The notes: generated by a model from the sequence alone, not told the origin. Positions 9,416-22,019 are shown, counted from the stretch's first letter. The stretch is 64,000 bases of DNA from Oopsacas minuta (GCA_024704765.1 JAKMXF010000221.1:62001-126000); one strand, 5' to 3'. Program-made: numbers and translations.

Positions 9416-12400
9416 TCACACATTATTATTCGCTTCAGCAGATTCCGATTTCCCTGCGAATAATGTTGCTTGTTGAGCAGTGAGTAAAGTTTGTCCGCTC
9501 TCTTTCTCTACAATTCTGTTCTTAACGGCTCTCTTGTGAGCTAGATTCTTCATAACTGCAGTGGGTATCAGTGAACAGCTAACTGGATTACGTGTGTTAG
9601 TGAAGAGAGGGTGAGGAGGGAGGGTAGGAGGAGATGGAGACATGAGGCCTCTCTCAACCAAAGGACCAGATTGGAATTCATATAGAGTTTTACATGCAGC
9701 ACTTTCATAGGATTCCTCAATTGTAATTGACGATGCACCTAAGAAAGTCTGTAGAGCTCCATCTAAATTAATTTTAACCATCCCTATAAATCCCTCTGTG
9801 GAGTCGTTATTAGGCATATATTGATAATCAGGGAATCCTAAGCCTAGTGATAAACAATGGAATTCTAGCACATCTCTATAGGAGGATACGTTATGAGGTA
9901 GACGTATGATGGGTGACGTCACAGGGGGTGGAGGGAATGGCATACGAGGGTTTATAGTTCGAGGAGGAGACTGGAAGGGGATAGTAGGGATAAGACCCGG
10001 GGTGAAGTTTGTAGCGTGTGGTGGTTGCTCTCTTCCAGGGATATTATGTGTAGTATTATCTTTACGATCTGTCTCTGAAGCTGAAGGTAGTGGCATAGGG
10101 TTGAATTGGATAGGGTAAGGGAGGAGAGCAGGGTGTGGAAAAGGACCTCTATGTGTGTTGAAGGGGAGAGGTGGTCGCATGTAAGGGGGATTAAAATGTG
10201 GACCCATTCGCATCTGTTCATTAATGTTGAAATTGTTGAATCTTGGAGATATATTTGAGAAAGGAGAGCCAGGACCCACATACTGAGGGTATAAGGGCTG
10301 AGGAGGATAACCTGTGAGGATTGGCATTCTTGCTCTAGGATCAAACATCATCTCATGAGTTCCATTATTCTGCATATTCATATGATAATTGGGCGGGAAA
10401 TATGGATTCATATTATGCGCCTGTCTCTGTTGTTTGGATTTTCTGAAATCTCTCGGAGGTTGAGTTTGGGGGTGACTATCCTCTAGCCATGTCAGATCCC
10501 CAACTATAGAGTTATCGTAAGAAGAAGATGGATAGATGTTAACACTCTTTCCTTGGAGAGTACCTGAATTCTCAAACTCCATAAATTTAGAATTTTCTAG
10601 ATTATCTGTGCTTTCTGCTTCAAATGTATCTATGTATTCTTGTGTATTAGGAGAGGTCCCGTAGGGATCCATCTGACTCTCGTCGTACCTGTTACCAAAT
10701 GATCGAGGTCCACGAGGATTATGTATGTGAGAAATGAATGGTACTGTGGGTAGGACAGCAGGTTTTCCAGGTGTTGAGTCTTTGATTCGTTCTCTGTTGG
10801 ACTTAAATTTCATCACTCTCTGAGATTGATTACTTTCCTTTTTTTCTCGATTCTGATTATCTATATTTTCTAGATCATCACATCCGAATACTCCTTCCTG
10901 ATAGACATGATCTTGACTTTCTCTATTCGACTGTCCATGTGTAAGATCAATTAGAAGTGTAGATTTGAGAACATACGCACGTTTAGCTGATCCTCTTATA
11001 GAAACTGCTCCTGGGAATTCTAAGTCAAACAGAACCTCACAAAGATACTCATTACTAGTTATAGGGTTGTATCCTATTATGGTTCCGACATAGCCGAATG
11101 GTACTTCAGAAGAAATGGACAAAACTCTGTCTAGAATAAAGTACATTGCGTCCCTGTCTGGGGCAAAATCGCTGAATTCAAACATTGGACAAAACAACTC
11201 TTTTGGTTTACATTTGACTACTTTACGATTGCTCTTTAGTTTAGTTGCTATATCCAGATCATTGGTTATCCTCTCTACCATCTTAATACATTCTGTACTG
11301 AGTAGCTCACTTCCACAAGTAACCAGAGGTTGTTCATAGCATGGTAGAGTCTGTAACCATTCCTGTAATTCAGCTAGTCTCTCTGTAGCACTGTCATCTT
11401 CAAACATATCACAGCTGTAATAGTCATCGCATGTTGGATTCATTTCTAGCACAGCAAATACATCAGGAAATCTCTGTTTGTATTCTCGTAAGAAGTCTAT
11501 CATCCTAGGGTTATACAACCAGCCTCTGTCTTCACGGATTGCGTATTCAGAGTGACATAGATTCTTCTTAGAATTCTTAATATTTAAACTTATCATTAGC
11601 TTAGAAGAGTGCTGTTTCTTTCTCTTGTTATCTCCAGTGTATATGAATAGCCCAGAAGTTATGCGAGAGAGTACAATCTTATCAATGTCAGCCTTGGAGG
11701 CTATAATATAGCCGGGGAGATATTTATGGTATCTAGGGAGAGTCTTCAGGTATTTGTCATTAACAGTATGCATATCACTTGAATACACGTCACTGTTGAT
11801 GCTATACATTTTAAGTTGTACATGACGAGAAACTTCATCTACTTTCTCTACTATAGCAGGAGATCCGTAGAGATCCTTACGCATGATATAACACTCCCTT
11901 CCTTTGAAGAAAATATCTGAGAGGGTAAGCTCAGACAGAGAGGGGGAAGGATCGAATACTTTAACCTCATCAAACGTTCTAACAGTTTGCAACAAGTAAA
12001 CGTTCCCATTAGTGTCCCATTCAGCATCCACTCGAACAGGGCTATCTTCCTTCTTCTTACAAAACTGAACACGCTTACCCACGATAACACTAGCATGCAC
12101 CATAAAGTTAGCTTCTCCTATACTGATACCGTTCTTAGTGCTGTACACATGATCAATGTTAATCACATTCTTTTCCCATTTATCGCTCTCCCTCTCATCC
12201 ATATCAGTTATTCTCATTTGTTTGTCACTACTATCTGGGTCTAGTTCGTATACTTGATGACCATCAGAAACAGCTTCTACGAAGGCTCTAACAAAAAAGG
12301 GCCAATTGACTAGACATTCCTTTCCGACCAATTTGTTGGCAAGGCTTTCAAGCGTGGGAGGTACCTCAGGCTCTTCGATGTTTATTTGTATTCTCTGTTT

Positions 12401-14753
12401 ATCAACCATAGCATTATTCGCGTATGCCTGTCTGACTACCTTCTTCATTTTATGTGGTATGAAATTGAACGTAGGGTAACCAGGGATATAATCATCCAAA
12501 TTAACACCATTGAGTAGACCAGTAGGGAGAGAATTAACTTCATAAGGGAATGAATCAGGAGCTAGTTCTTCTTGGGTAGAGAAGCAGGGAGAAATCTCTG
12601 GTAAGTAGTCGAATGGAGGTTTTACAGATTTCTGTCTATCAGTTTTATAAGAGTAGCTAAAAATTCTACCTGGCTTGTTTCTACTAACTTCTGCCTCTGT
12701 TAATTTCTTGTATAGACCTGCCATAACAATCTTCAATCTATCTACTTCTATAAATGGGAGCAGAACAACTGATTCCCATTCGTGTGTTTTACCATTAAGA
12801 TCTGTTTCAAAGGTAGAAGGATAGAAATCAATTATAGGAGAGTTGTTATCAGACATGAGGTACTGGAATGGAGATGGTACTATTTCTTTACTGAGAGTAG
12901 GTAGGACAGACATCAGCTGTTGGTAAGGCTCAAATGGTTGAGACAGATCGAACTCAAGAGTCATATTCTCTACATCAAGTATATCAGATACAAACGGAGC
13001 ATAATGGTAGGGGTAGAACCAGCTCCAGGAGCGTACTCCCTGATAGTAGTACAGTAATACCCACTGTAAGCCTAGAATGTATTGATAAGCTAAGTTCTGT
13101 ATAAACGGTAAGTCAGCTTCTGGAGAGTTTAACTTGAATTTATTCTCATAATATCTACGCTTATACTTCTTGAAGTCTACACTGAAATTAATATCTGTAA
13201 ATGCTTCTTCTCCCAGCTCCATAGGAACCAGGGAATTCTCATTAAGTGTTTGAATATCTAAGAAAGTATCGTCAATATCCTCTTGATCTTCTAGAAGCTC
13301 TTGAGGGATCTGAGAGATACCCAAAGAGGAGAGTTCCTTATTTATATCCTCTGGCGTATCAGTAGGGGTCATTACAAAATCAGGATCCATACCCATGAAG
13401 TCTGTGAAAGGTTCTAACTCTTCATTTTCAGGTTCTTTAGCTTTTTCTTTATTCTCGCTCTCTACTGCTTCTTGAATCTTTCTAGCTGCCTTCTCAGAGC
13501 GCTTCCTCCTTATAAAAGCCATGCTGACGTAATGCTCTTGGAATTCTTGTAAATCAAATTCAGCAAGAGATGAGATAAACTTCTGGAAACGAGGCCGGTT
13601 TATCCTCCCAGCATCAGAGATGTACCCATCTAATTTAGGTAGGATATCCATATATTTCTTGTGTAAATAAGGGAGACCCTCTTGTTTTATGTGTAAGCCT
13701 GGTAGATGAGGAACAAAGTCATTACCAGCTAGGAACCCCATTAATATCCAGTCATCAATCACCCTGTCAATGTCAAACCTAAAGTTCATGTGTTCTTTCA
13801 AGTCTTTGAAATCAAACTCTAAATATTTGCGTACAATATTGAGATGAAGCAGATTGAATGTTTGATCTTCTAAGTGCTTGCTCTTTTTGGCTTGTCCATA
13901 TCTGATAATAAGACAATATAACCAGATAAATTCATAAATGTATATAGTATTACTATCGTACTACTACAGTACAGAGATAATTACAAATAAGATTCACAAC
14001 TAACTTTATCTCTTCTCTGAGGATGGAGAAATGTGGTTCATGTGTAATTAATCCCAACATGATGAGATCTGCGTCTAGTCCGTGTACACAGTGACGTGTG
14101 TTAGGTCCATAATTGGGCTGTGATCTACACCAACGGATATAGTCCATAATCTTGTGCTCACCCTCTCCTGCTACATTATGCCCTGTCAGCATCACCTCTA
14201 CACGAGACCAGAGCGCGTCAGTAGATAACTTCTTTTGAATGAAGTACTTGAGATAAGTCTGTAGCCTGTCCATGAAATGAGTACCTGGTGTAATGCAGTT
14301 AGAATCAAATCTAGGTTTATCTGGTAGATTCTCTCCTCTACTCTCCAGCTCTTTATAATGCTCCATTGCTTCTCTAGCTGCACGGAACCTACACAAACAA
14401 TACAATATCTAATGTTATCAGACCTCAACTAGCTTGTATAAATACCTCCTCCCTCTTTGCTGATTCATTTTTGCTCTAGGAGCTACTCCATCCACAGCAA
14501 GGAAGAACAATTTTCTCGGTTTTATTATCTTGAAGAGATGTTCCAGGTAATGACCTATCTTATGGAATACCTCACTCTCATCAAATACAGGGTTAGGATC
14601 TGAATCATCAGGATGAGAACATTGATGGATTATTCCATTCATGTCAAGATAGAAATTATCAAACTCTGGTATCTGATAATCGACTACAGCCTGGAGCATA
14701 CACGGATATCTCTGACTCAGCCAAGCGAAAAACTTTGGTACTCCCATTTCCAA
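9416..14753 (-). CDS. XRN1: 5'-3' exoribonuclease XRN1
   Basis: Cytoplasmic processive exonuclease that degrades decapped 5'-monophosphate mRNA. Exons: 14446..14753, 14005..14388 and a 4.5-kb exon 9416..13901. Phases match and give 1725 residues (human about 1706). The start could be 14753 (MEM) or 14747 (MGVPKF, the family start). The catalytic core shows 'YLDMNGIIHQCSHP', 'KLFFLAVDGVAPRAKMNQQR', 'GHNVAGEGEHKIMDYIR', 'HGLDADLIMLGL' and 'DDWILMGFLAGNDFVPHLP', covering the acidic metal-binding residues. 'YYYQGVRSWSWFYPYHYAPF' marks the conserved C-terminal part of the nuclease. PAZ/Tudor-, KOW- and SH3-like regions follow, then a long Pro/Met/Asn-rich tail with a short winged 'SYESAACKTLYEFQ' segment. 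Introns occur only in the N-terminal fifth. Confidence 0.97.
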
Positions 14754-14956
14754 GTAATTAATTAATTAATTATCTGTAATTCTAAGTAAAAAGAGTATAA
14801 ATTTGAGAGAAATGGAAGTAACAATCTAGAACTATTAAGTACTCAGAGTACGAACAAGTTTCAATTTTTGCTTAAATACGCATCGGGAGTTCGTCAAACG
14901 AAAATTAATATTCACGTATCCGGGAGTTAAATAAATTTCCTAAAAACCAGTTACTA

Positions 14957-16240
14957 TTACACAACAGGTACTATGGATACATTTCCCATCCGATTCTTAA
15001 TACTAGTCCTTTCAGCTTTGTATATCTCTCTAGTTTGCTTCTTCCTATCTCTAGCCTCCCGTCTCTCTTTCTTCACAGCTGTCTTCCTCTCTCTCTTATC
15101 CTCACTGGACTCACCCTTGACCCTCAGGTGTATGCCTATACCGGAAAATATACTGACGTCATCAGTAGAAACATTATCAGGATCCTTCATCTTGAGCTCT
15201 GTATTTGTCTGCTTGCTCTTAACAGGTAGAGTTATAAGCTTAGGGTGGTTGTATAGATTAGAATAAGTACTCAATATAGATTCACAATCCCACTGCTCAA
15301 CTTCTGGAGGCTGGAAAAATAATGCTTCTAGTTTGCTATCAATGTCACTGTCAGAAGAGCTCTCTGTATCTCCACATATTACAACTTCGGTATTATCGGC
15401 TTTGATAGTTGTATCATCAAATCGAGTTTGTTTGAATTGCTTTAGAATATGTTCAAGTAGCTGATCACAGCCTGTTGTGACGTCATCAACAGCAACTACC
15501 TCATCCTCTTGTACTCCTGTCATACTCCCATCATACTCCTCTATGAGACGCTCGAACTGAGCGTCAATCAGCTGTTTGCCTTCATTCCTAGCCACTGCTG
15601 ATGAAGTCATTGAACACTCAGTAAATTTAGATTGTCTGTCATCATCACAGGATTGAACCTTAACCTTATCCTCTTTAGACCATGGATTAAAGTCACCCAT
15701 TAATTCTGCCCATTGTTCAGGTGGTGCTCCATACTCTCCAGAGAATAGCTCACCCTCTGGCACCTGGTTTGCTTGGAACACGAAGTCGTCCTCTAACCTA
15801 CCGTCTGGATCAGAGAAGTCAAATTCACCTTCTAGTGCTGCTTCTATATCTTTGTCTACGAACTCGTGCTGGGTCCCTAAGAAGGGATCAAAGGGGGGTA
15901 GAGGGGGCAAGAGGGATCTAGAAGGGAATACATCAGGAGGTAGGTCTAACTGTAGAACAGGCTCCTTTTTGAGTAGAGTTGTTTCTCTCATTGTCGTAGC
16001 AGATTTGATGTGTTGCATATAATTATAATCATCCCCGAAGTATATGCCATACTTTTTCTGTTCTTCCAATTCATCATCAGATTCATCAGATCCTAAATCT
16101 CTACAAAGACCAGTTAGGGGGGCTAGGACCATCTGAGGGTGATCAAGTTCCTTGGAAAGGGGATCATCTTGACTCCTGTAGACTAATTTGTAACATGTTG
16201 CGGTCTTTTTGTTGATCCATGGTTTCTTCTTTCTACCCAT
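14957..16240 (-). CDS. LTV1: LTV1, 40S ribosome assembly/export factor
   Basis: A single exon of 427 residues. LTV1 joins pre-40S particles, and its release is needed for final small-subunit maturation. Signs: N-terminal 'MGRKKKPWINKKTATCYKLVYRSQDDPL', then 'FGDDYNYMQHIK', acidic central blocks ('DKDIEAALEGEFDFSDPDG', 'LEDDFVFQAN'), 'FERLIEEYDGSM' and a very basic C-terminal segment 'RKTAVKKERREARDRKKQTREIYKAER'. The length is close to the animal family (~475). It lies 200 bp upstream of XRN1 on the same strand. Its own 5' flank is occupied by a large palindromic repeat element. Confidence 0.93.
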   Translation of the reverse strand: MGRKKKPWINKKTATCYKLVYRSQDDPLSKELDHPQMVLAPLTGLCRDLGSDESDDELEEQKKYGIYFGDDYNYMQHIKSATTMRETTLLKKEPVLQLDLPPDVFPSRSLLPPLPPFDPFLGTQHEFVDKDIEAALEGEFDFSDPDGRLEDDFVFQANQVPEGELFSGEYGAPPEQWAELMGDFNPWSKEDKVKVQSCDDDRQSKFTECSMTSSAVARNEGKQLIDAQFERLIEEYDGSMTGVQEDEVVAVDDVTTGCDQLLEHILKQFKQTRFDDTTIKADNTEVVICGDTESSSDSDIDSKLEALFFQPPEVEQWDCESILSTYSNLYNHPKLITLPVKSKQTNTELKMKDPDNVSTDDVSIFSGIGIHLRVKGESSEDKRERKTAVKKERREARDRKKQTREIYKAERTSIKNRMGNVSIVPVV

Positions 16241-16274
16241 TTGGCCTTAGTAAATAAATACATAATTGCAGTAT

Positions 16275-16880
16275 ATGCGAGATATAAGAACACCGGTTAT
16301 AAGAACCTTAAATTGATTTACTTATACTAAATCTTTTGTATTCTACTCTCATAGAATTGTTACCGGTTAGTAAGAAAATTTTACTGGAAAACGGTTGCCA
16401 TGCACCCCAATATAATTATGCCGGGTATAAGAACACTCTTATTGGTTCATATTACCTGTATCAGAGGTAATCCTGTTCCCCCGAACATTATTCACTAGTG
16501 AATGATGTTTAGGGAAACATCTTCCCTAGGAAACCTTGTTTCTCCGAGTGTATCTCCTTGCACACTTAGCAACACGTACGCGGGTCAAGGAAACAGAACA
16601 AGTATTCCGTAGAGAATCCTGTTTTCCTAAACATCATCCACAAGTGAATGATGTTCGGGGGAACACTCGGAGAAACAAGATCCCTATGACACCTGTATGT
16701 TTGTAGAATTGGCATAAATTATACAGTAGATATGAGAACAGTTTTCCATAATATTTTCCTACTTCAAAATCTGTATAAATGAAGTCTGTCTAAATGAACC
16801 GGCACCCACAATTTACTACATACCGGTTATAAGAACATTATTTCCAGTTCCGACGATGTTCTTATATTCGGTATCCATTA
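16275..16880. repeat. Palindromic element with CCGGTTATAAGAAC motifs
   Basis: About 600 bp directly upstream of LTV1. The motif ACCGGTTATAAGAAC occurs near both ends (about 16293 and 16823). The two ends carry inverted copies of a CGA-ATATAAGAACAYCG-like sequence (about 16279..16296 and 16857..16874). The centre holds a near-perfect inverted repeat of about 45 bp: arms 16475..16519 and 16620..16664, each with GTTCCCCCGAACA followed by AACATCAT/GATGTT. CTTGTTTCTCCGAGTGT (16547..16563) is also repeated inverted at 16663..16679. No coding capacity was seen. It looks like a non-autonomous DNA transposon or nested fold-back; the target duplication is unclear. Confidence 0.55.
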
Positions 16881-17483
16881 TATTTGAGTATTTTGCTTAA
16901 TGGCATAAACAATATCTGCCTCGGGATAGTCGCCCACAGACCAGCTGATAAAAATAGTACAAACAATAGATCATGAAATAGGATTGGTGCAATCGTTCAA
17001 AAACGATAAATATGACCAGGTATCGGAGCCATGAGAAGCGCTCCACTTCCAACGGTACTACATCGATAGATTTGAATCTGCGAAATACTGAGGATTCAGC
17101 AATTTGGTTACATGTATATAGTATCGTGGAGAGCAAGCTTTTTCGGATATCGTAAATATATACATGCACCATTCGAGTATTGAATAATAAACATTTTATA
17201 TTACGCATCAATTGGCATGTTAGTATGTAATTATGTTAGCAACGATGAACGTAACAGAAAGATATTAGTGATAATTATAGAATAAATAAGTTTATTCGTA
17301 TATCCTTCACAAGGCAGGTACGCAAGATATACTAAGTACAATAAACAGACAAATATAACTAACACAAGCAAGCAAAGTTCAAACAATAAACGGAAATTAA
17401 CTGTGCGTATAAGGCGAGTCACAACAAACATATATTATACTCTACTAACGATGAGGTGGTTGTAAGAGAGCAATGGGTAAGAG
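16881..17483. other. Intergenic region between LTV1-side repeat and Argonaute
   Basis: AT-rich sequence, about 600 bp, containing the 3' flank of the Argonaute gene. Open frames on the minus strand here have no recognisable domain. Nothing further is supported. Confidence 0.45.
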
Positions 17484-20400
17484 TTAAGCCCAGTACATAA
17501 GGCCCTTCCTGATAAGCATAGGCTTACGTTTCTCATCCCAGTTGTTGTGTTCATCGCTTCCTTCGCTCCTGATGGAAGAGGCATCATCCTCAAAATTAGT
17601 AGAATTCATCGCTCTTAATGCTACCCAGTGAGCGTAATACACTGGTGCTGGTATAGATACAGCCTTGGTGCATCTAGCATACAGATGACATAAATGGTAT
17701 GTCAGAGTCTGTAGAGAGTCTGAATCAAAGTTATTGTCATCCCACAAAACGTGGTAGTGAGTAGGGCGACTTGTTCCTTGCAAACCGAAATGACTACACA
17801 GGTAGAAATCAAATTCAACTGGGTGTGTAACATCTTTGTCTAGGACACAACCTGGAGGAACGTTATTCCCTTTCCCAACAGCACAACCTCTGTCTCGACA
17901 GAACATCCTCAAGTGATGACGTTTCTGGACACAAACAATTGTAATACCAGGCTGGTAGTCAGGTGAGAAACGCCTACATGCTCTCCTCATTGACGTCATC
18001 TCTCTATTGAGGACTGCGCGGAACTGACCCTCAGAAACCCCGTCTCTGTAATAGATAATCCTCTCGGGTAGCCTTCCTTTACAGTTCTCACGGAAAGCTG
18101 AAATCAGTTCATAACACATATCATCAAACTTGTCTATCATCTCCAAACGTTCTTTTTTCTTCGGCATACCATCCACCTGGTTCTTGCTCTCCACAGAACG
18201 ACTGTGTTTCTGGAACCTCACAGAACTAACGTATTTAGCTAGCTTAGAATCAATAGACCCTACAGCTGCAGCTATTGACGGCATAACTTCATCCATACCC
18301 ACGTGTGGATGGTTAACATCAGCTCCTATGAACATGATAGGTTTCTTGAATAGCTCACCAAATGATGTATTACTTGTATCAATATCATGATTAACTCCTC
18401 CTAGCTTAGCGTTAATCTTGAGACAAATGTTAGCAAGAACGCTCTTATTTGCTTTAAATATGTTCTTATCTTTTATGCACTGGGATAGGACGCCAAGATC
18501 TGAATCACATATTCTCTTTATGTGTTTGTACATATCCTTATTAGGGAGAGGATAAGGTTTCTTCTCATTAATAAATAACATAAACATCGTAGGATTGTAC
18601 TTCTTGTGCAGATCATCGAATTCTTTTTCAATTTGACTGATTTTCCTGAAATCGTCATCTTTGCTGTTGATTTGAGGTGATTTGACGGTAAGAGGATCTG
18701 ATATCATGACCCCACTGTTCCTTCCTACATCTTTTAACTCATCTAGGAATTTGTAGAATGTGTCTTCTCGAATGCCAACAAAATCTAGAATCACCCAATT
18801 GTCCAGTTTCATACCATTTTTGAATTTGACTCCCCTGAGATCCCAGGAGCCATCTCTTGGAGAAACCTCTTTATTCTGGTACCGTAATTTGGGTGCATCA
18901 AGTACCCTTCCCTCTGTTTCGTACATCCTGGGGTTTATCTTTATTCCGTAGTAATCGAGTAGAGGAGTAGGTACTAACTCTCTTTTGGCAATATCTTCAG
19001 TATTCCACATCCTTTTATCAGCTGGTTTAGCTGCAGAACGAATCATCTCTGAAGTCTGATCAGCTGTGAGTTTTCCCTTCTTATGTTGTCCTCTTACAAT
19101 AGTACACAGCTCCATTGGTAGTAGTGTAGTACCTTTACTCCCAACAGCAAGAAGTGGGAGATATGGACATTGTAACTTTATCTTGTATTTATTTAAATAA
19201 TACTTCTCGATACTTGTTGTAGAGCCATCTCCTAGATCGAATTTATGCTCACTAGCTGATTTCCCTAGAATTTTACGTTTTTCATTGCTCAGCTTGTACA
19301 CACGATTATATCCCATGTGTCTTGTGCTAACCTTCAACCCACAGAGGTGACTCTTGACTTCACCTAGATTTCTTCCTCTCACTGCATCTTCTGGGTACCG
19401 AGAATTTGTGAGGTCAAGAATGAAATCTATAACATTTGTGTCTTGTATCATAGCTGTGTATGTTACATCAATATTGATGAAAGGTTTCCAAGTCCCTGGC
19501 CTGAGAGATTGGTAGTAGCCTTCCCATATGTCACAACCTTGTCCCAGACTCACTTGGTTATTTCCTGGATCGAAGTAGTGGCTCCTACCAATCGTATTAT
19601 AGCGTGATTTAGGGAGCTGACTGAGTATAACTTCGATTACTTGAATGGCAGATCGACCCAAATCAAATTCAGTCTGTCTGGTCTCAGCTGTTTCATATGG
19701 CTTTTGTCTGTTGATAAATTCCTGCAGTAAAGAGAGATCTACAGAACCAGTGTGCGCTATCTTGACTGTATTGGTACGCTTCCTGCCTCCATCTTCTTCG
19801 TCCTCCCAATCAATCTCGAATTTACGCGGTGATCCATTCCATAGTAGTTCACGAGCATATAGAGTAGCTCTACCATCATATACAGGGTGTTTTCCTTGGA
19901 GTTCAGCTGCATATTTTTTGAGGAGAGCTTTCCACACAGACTTGCATACGTGTTTCTGTATGACTGCTCTTTCATCACCACTAGCCATATTGAATGTTAT
20001 GTCTACACGGTATTGATTGATTAGACTATTTTGAGGAAGTTTCATTTCAAAGAAGTTAATCTTCAGAGGAATTTTCCATCCCAGAGTTCCACACCCTGAC
20101 TGGGGTCTTGCGGGAGGGTAGAGGTTAGACACGGATAGATGGGTACTACTGGTAGCGCTAGAACCCATATGGAAGCCATTAGTTGTGTGTGAAACACTTG
20201 GAGGAGAGCACGAAGTCACTTCTGGAAATCGAGATGCACCAGTCGATTCCTCACTTCCAGTTGACTCAGGTGACGGTACAAGATTAGTGAGGGAAGGTTC
20301 TGGTGAGTTCTCATCTGGAGTAAGAGATAGTATATCAGGAGTAGAATCAGGACTGTCAGATGGTGTTGAAATAGGAGGATGGAAGGGTACAGCAGGAGCA

Positions 20401-20528
20401 GTAGTAGCTCGATCATTGATTCTCATTTCTTTGTAAGAGTCATTGCTTCGTTGTTGAGAACCTCGACCCTTTCCTCTTCCTCCACCACGCCCACGGCCTC
20501 CGCGGCCTCGATTACCTCTGCCAGACAT
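17484..20528 (-). CDS. AGO: Argonaute (AGO clade) protein
   Basis: Small-RNA-guided silencing nuclease. A single exon. I choose the ATG at 20528 (MSGRGNRGRGG), not the in-frame one 13 codons earlier, giving 1014 residues. The N-terminus is an RGG/GRG-rich tract, then Ser/Thr/Pro-rich sequence, then the N, PAZ, MID and PIWI domains. The PIWI catalytic tetrad appears complete: Asp in 'MFIGADVNHPHVGMDE', Glu in 'KKERLEMIDKFDDM' (by alignment), Asp in 'RIIYYRDGVSEGQFRAVL', and His in 'THYHVLWDDN'. The protein ends GLMYWA, like the AGO C-terminus (YFA). It belongs to the AGO rather than the PIWI clade on these motifs. RGG motifs are typical methylation or RNA-contact sites. Confidence 0.96.
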   Translation of the reverse strand: MSGRGNRGRGGRGRGGGRGKGRGSQQRSNDSYKEMRINDRATTAPAVPFHPPISTPSDSPDSTPDILSLTPDENSPEPSLTNLVPSPESTGSEESTGASRFPEVTSCSPPSVSHTTNGFHMGSSATSSTHLSVSNLYPPARPQSGCGTLGWKIPLKINFFEMKLPQNSLINQYRVDITFNMASGDERAVIQKHVCKSVWKALLKKYAAELQGKHPVYDGRATLYARELLWNGSPRKFEIDWEDEEDGGRKRTNTVKIAHTGSVDLSLLQEFINRQKPYETAETRQTEFDLGRSAIQVIEVILSQLPKSRYNTIGRSHYFDPGNNQVSLGQGCDIWEGYYQSLRPGTWKPFINIDVTYTAMIQDTNVIDFILDLTNSRYPEDAVRGRNLGEVKSHLCGLKVSTRHMGYNRVYKLSNEKRKILGKSASEHKFDLGDGSTTSIEKYYLNKYKIKLQCPYLPLLAVGSKGTTLLPMELCTIVRGQHKKGKLTADQTSEMIRSAAKPADKRMWNTEDIAKRELVPTPLLDYYGIKINPRMYETEGRVLDAPKLRYQNKEVSPRDGSWDLRGVKFKNGMKLDNWVILDFVGIREDTFYKFLDELKDVGRNSGVMISDPLTVKSPQINSKDDDFRKISQIEKEFDDLHKKYNPTMFMLFINEKKPYPLPNKDMYKHIKRICDSDLGVLSQCIKDKNIFKANKSVLANICLKINAKLGGVNHDIDTSNTSFGELFKKPIMFIGADVNHPHVGMDEVMPSIAAAVGSIDSKLAKYVSSVRFQKHSRSVESKNQVDGMPKKKERLEMIDKFDDMCYELISAFRENCKGRLPERIIYYRDGVSEGQFRAVLNREMTSMRRACRRFSPDYQPGITIVCVQKRHHLRMFCRDRGCAVGKGNNVPPGCVLDKDVTHPVEFDFYLCSHFGLQGTSRPTHYHVLWDDNNFDSDSLQTLTYHLCHLYARCTKAVSIPAPVYYAHWVALRAMNSTNFEDDASSIRSEGSDEHNNWDEKRKPMLIRKGLMYWA

Positions 20529-20796
20529 TATTAAAGATAATAAATCTGTAGCTAGTATATAGAACAATTGTTCTAGCTAATAAAGATAATTGTTAAATGA
20601 ATATTTAGATATGACAGGCATATTAAAGGTTTTGAAATGGAAGTAAGACAAGTGTGTCTTTAGTTATATAATTGCATAATACATTGCTGTAACTGTCGTA
20701 TTGCCAAAATTATACAGTATAATACGTATGTAATTTCATATTCTACATATACGTAGTCAGATATCGTTACCTATTTATTGTATTTCACATTATATC

Positions 20797-22019
20797 TTAT
20801 TCATAAGCAACAGAGTAGAGATCTTCACCAATCTCAGATATCAACCTGCTAAAAGAGATATTTTCTAGATTTCCTATAATCGCTATAACAATTCCACTGG
20901 GCACATCCTTGGTACCTTCATGGACACCCTCCTCCCCTCTAGGTAAAATCAGGAGGTAGCTAGATGCTCCAACAGCTCCTCCAGAGTGAAATACAGAAAA
21001 TCTCGCTGACTCATCTTCACTACGAACTCTTAACTGCTCTAAATTTGGCTTTATAAACCAACCTAGACCGATACATACTCCCTTATCATTAGTCTCAGTT
21101 TGACAGGCCCACATTTTCCTAACTATTCCCTGAGACAAAGCATACTCATTACTGCTATCTACTTCCTCTATTCGTTCAGAGGAGAGTTGATACACTCCCT
21201 GATAGAAACCTAACATAGTATTAGCAAACCTAGAGATGTCTAGGACATTAGATAAGAACCCACCTCCCGCCCATTTATATGAGTTATCAACATACGGTGT
21301 GTTTGTAAGCTTGTTACTCTTTCTAACGTAGTTCTTACTCCTATGAGAGAGGATAGGGCTATTCTTATCTTCATGAGTGCTGTATAGCTTATAGGGAGTA
21401 AACACGTTATTATGCATGAAGGTTAGATAAGATTGTTTAGCTGCAGTCTCAATAACAGCACTTAACAGAGTCCATGCGAGTGTTGAGTAGAGATAGCGTG
21501 TGCTAGGGGCGTGAACAAGAGAATCATCCTTGAAGATTTCTAAAGACGATTGGGTATCGGAGAAGTGAGTTTTGTTGTGCCATTCAGATCCCTCTTCCAT
21601 AATTTTAACAATCTATATATGGTTATACATATAAATCTAATATAACAATATGAATATTATGAGTCGTGAATTAACCTTGTGTTTCGAGCTGGCCTTATTA
21701 AACTCATCAGCCTTTATATAGTTTCTTATCCCTGACATGTGTGTCAATATGTGTCTAGTTGTTATAGTAACTTCTTTCTCTTCGAATTTCTTAACAGGAA
21801 ACTCAGGCACATAAGTTTGTATCGGAAGGTCAAAATCTATTTTCCCTCTTTGCCAGAGAAGAGCCATACCCGAGGCAGTGAGAGGCTTACTAATGCTAGC
21901 AATACGCATTACAGTGTTAGGGGTGCACGGGACAAGATTTTCTACGTCAGAATAACCGTAGCCTTTACTCCATATCAGCTTACCGTCTATAGATACCGCT
22001 GCACTGATACCTGGAATAC
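20797..22019 (-). CDS. LACTB: Serine beta-lactamase-like protein LACTB, 5' exon not located
   Basis: Mitochondrial intermembrane-space serine protease/filament protein derived from bacterial class C penicillin-binding proteins. Visible exons: 21676..22019 and 20797..21612. The first visible exon begins G|GT ATT CCA after a good CTTCAG acceptor, so an upstream exon carrying the mitochondrial signal is expected. I could not identify it in the next 1.1 kb. Alternatively the frame simply reads on to an ATG at 22104, but that extension has no family similarity. Catalytic motifs: 'MRIASISKPLT' (Ser-x-x-Lys), 'YLYSTLAWTLL' (Tyr motif) and 'HSGGAVGASS' (the HTGG/KTG equivalent). 'NTPYVDNSYKWAGGGFLS' is a LACTB signature. 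Confidence 0.9.

Noticed and set aside
16897-17431. Minus-strand frames of 66-104 codons near the Argonaute 3' end
   Set aside because: Low-complexity AT-driven frames with no motif or conserved feature.
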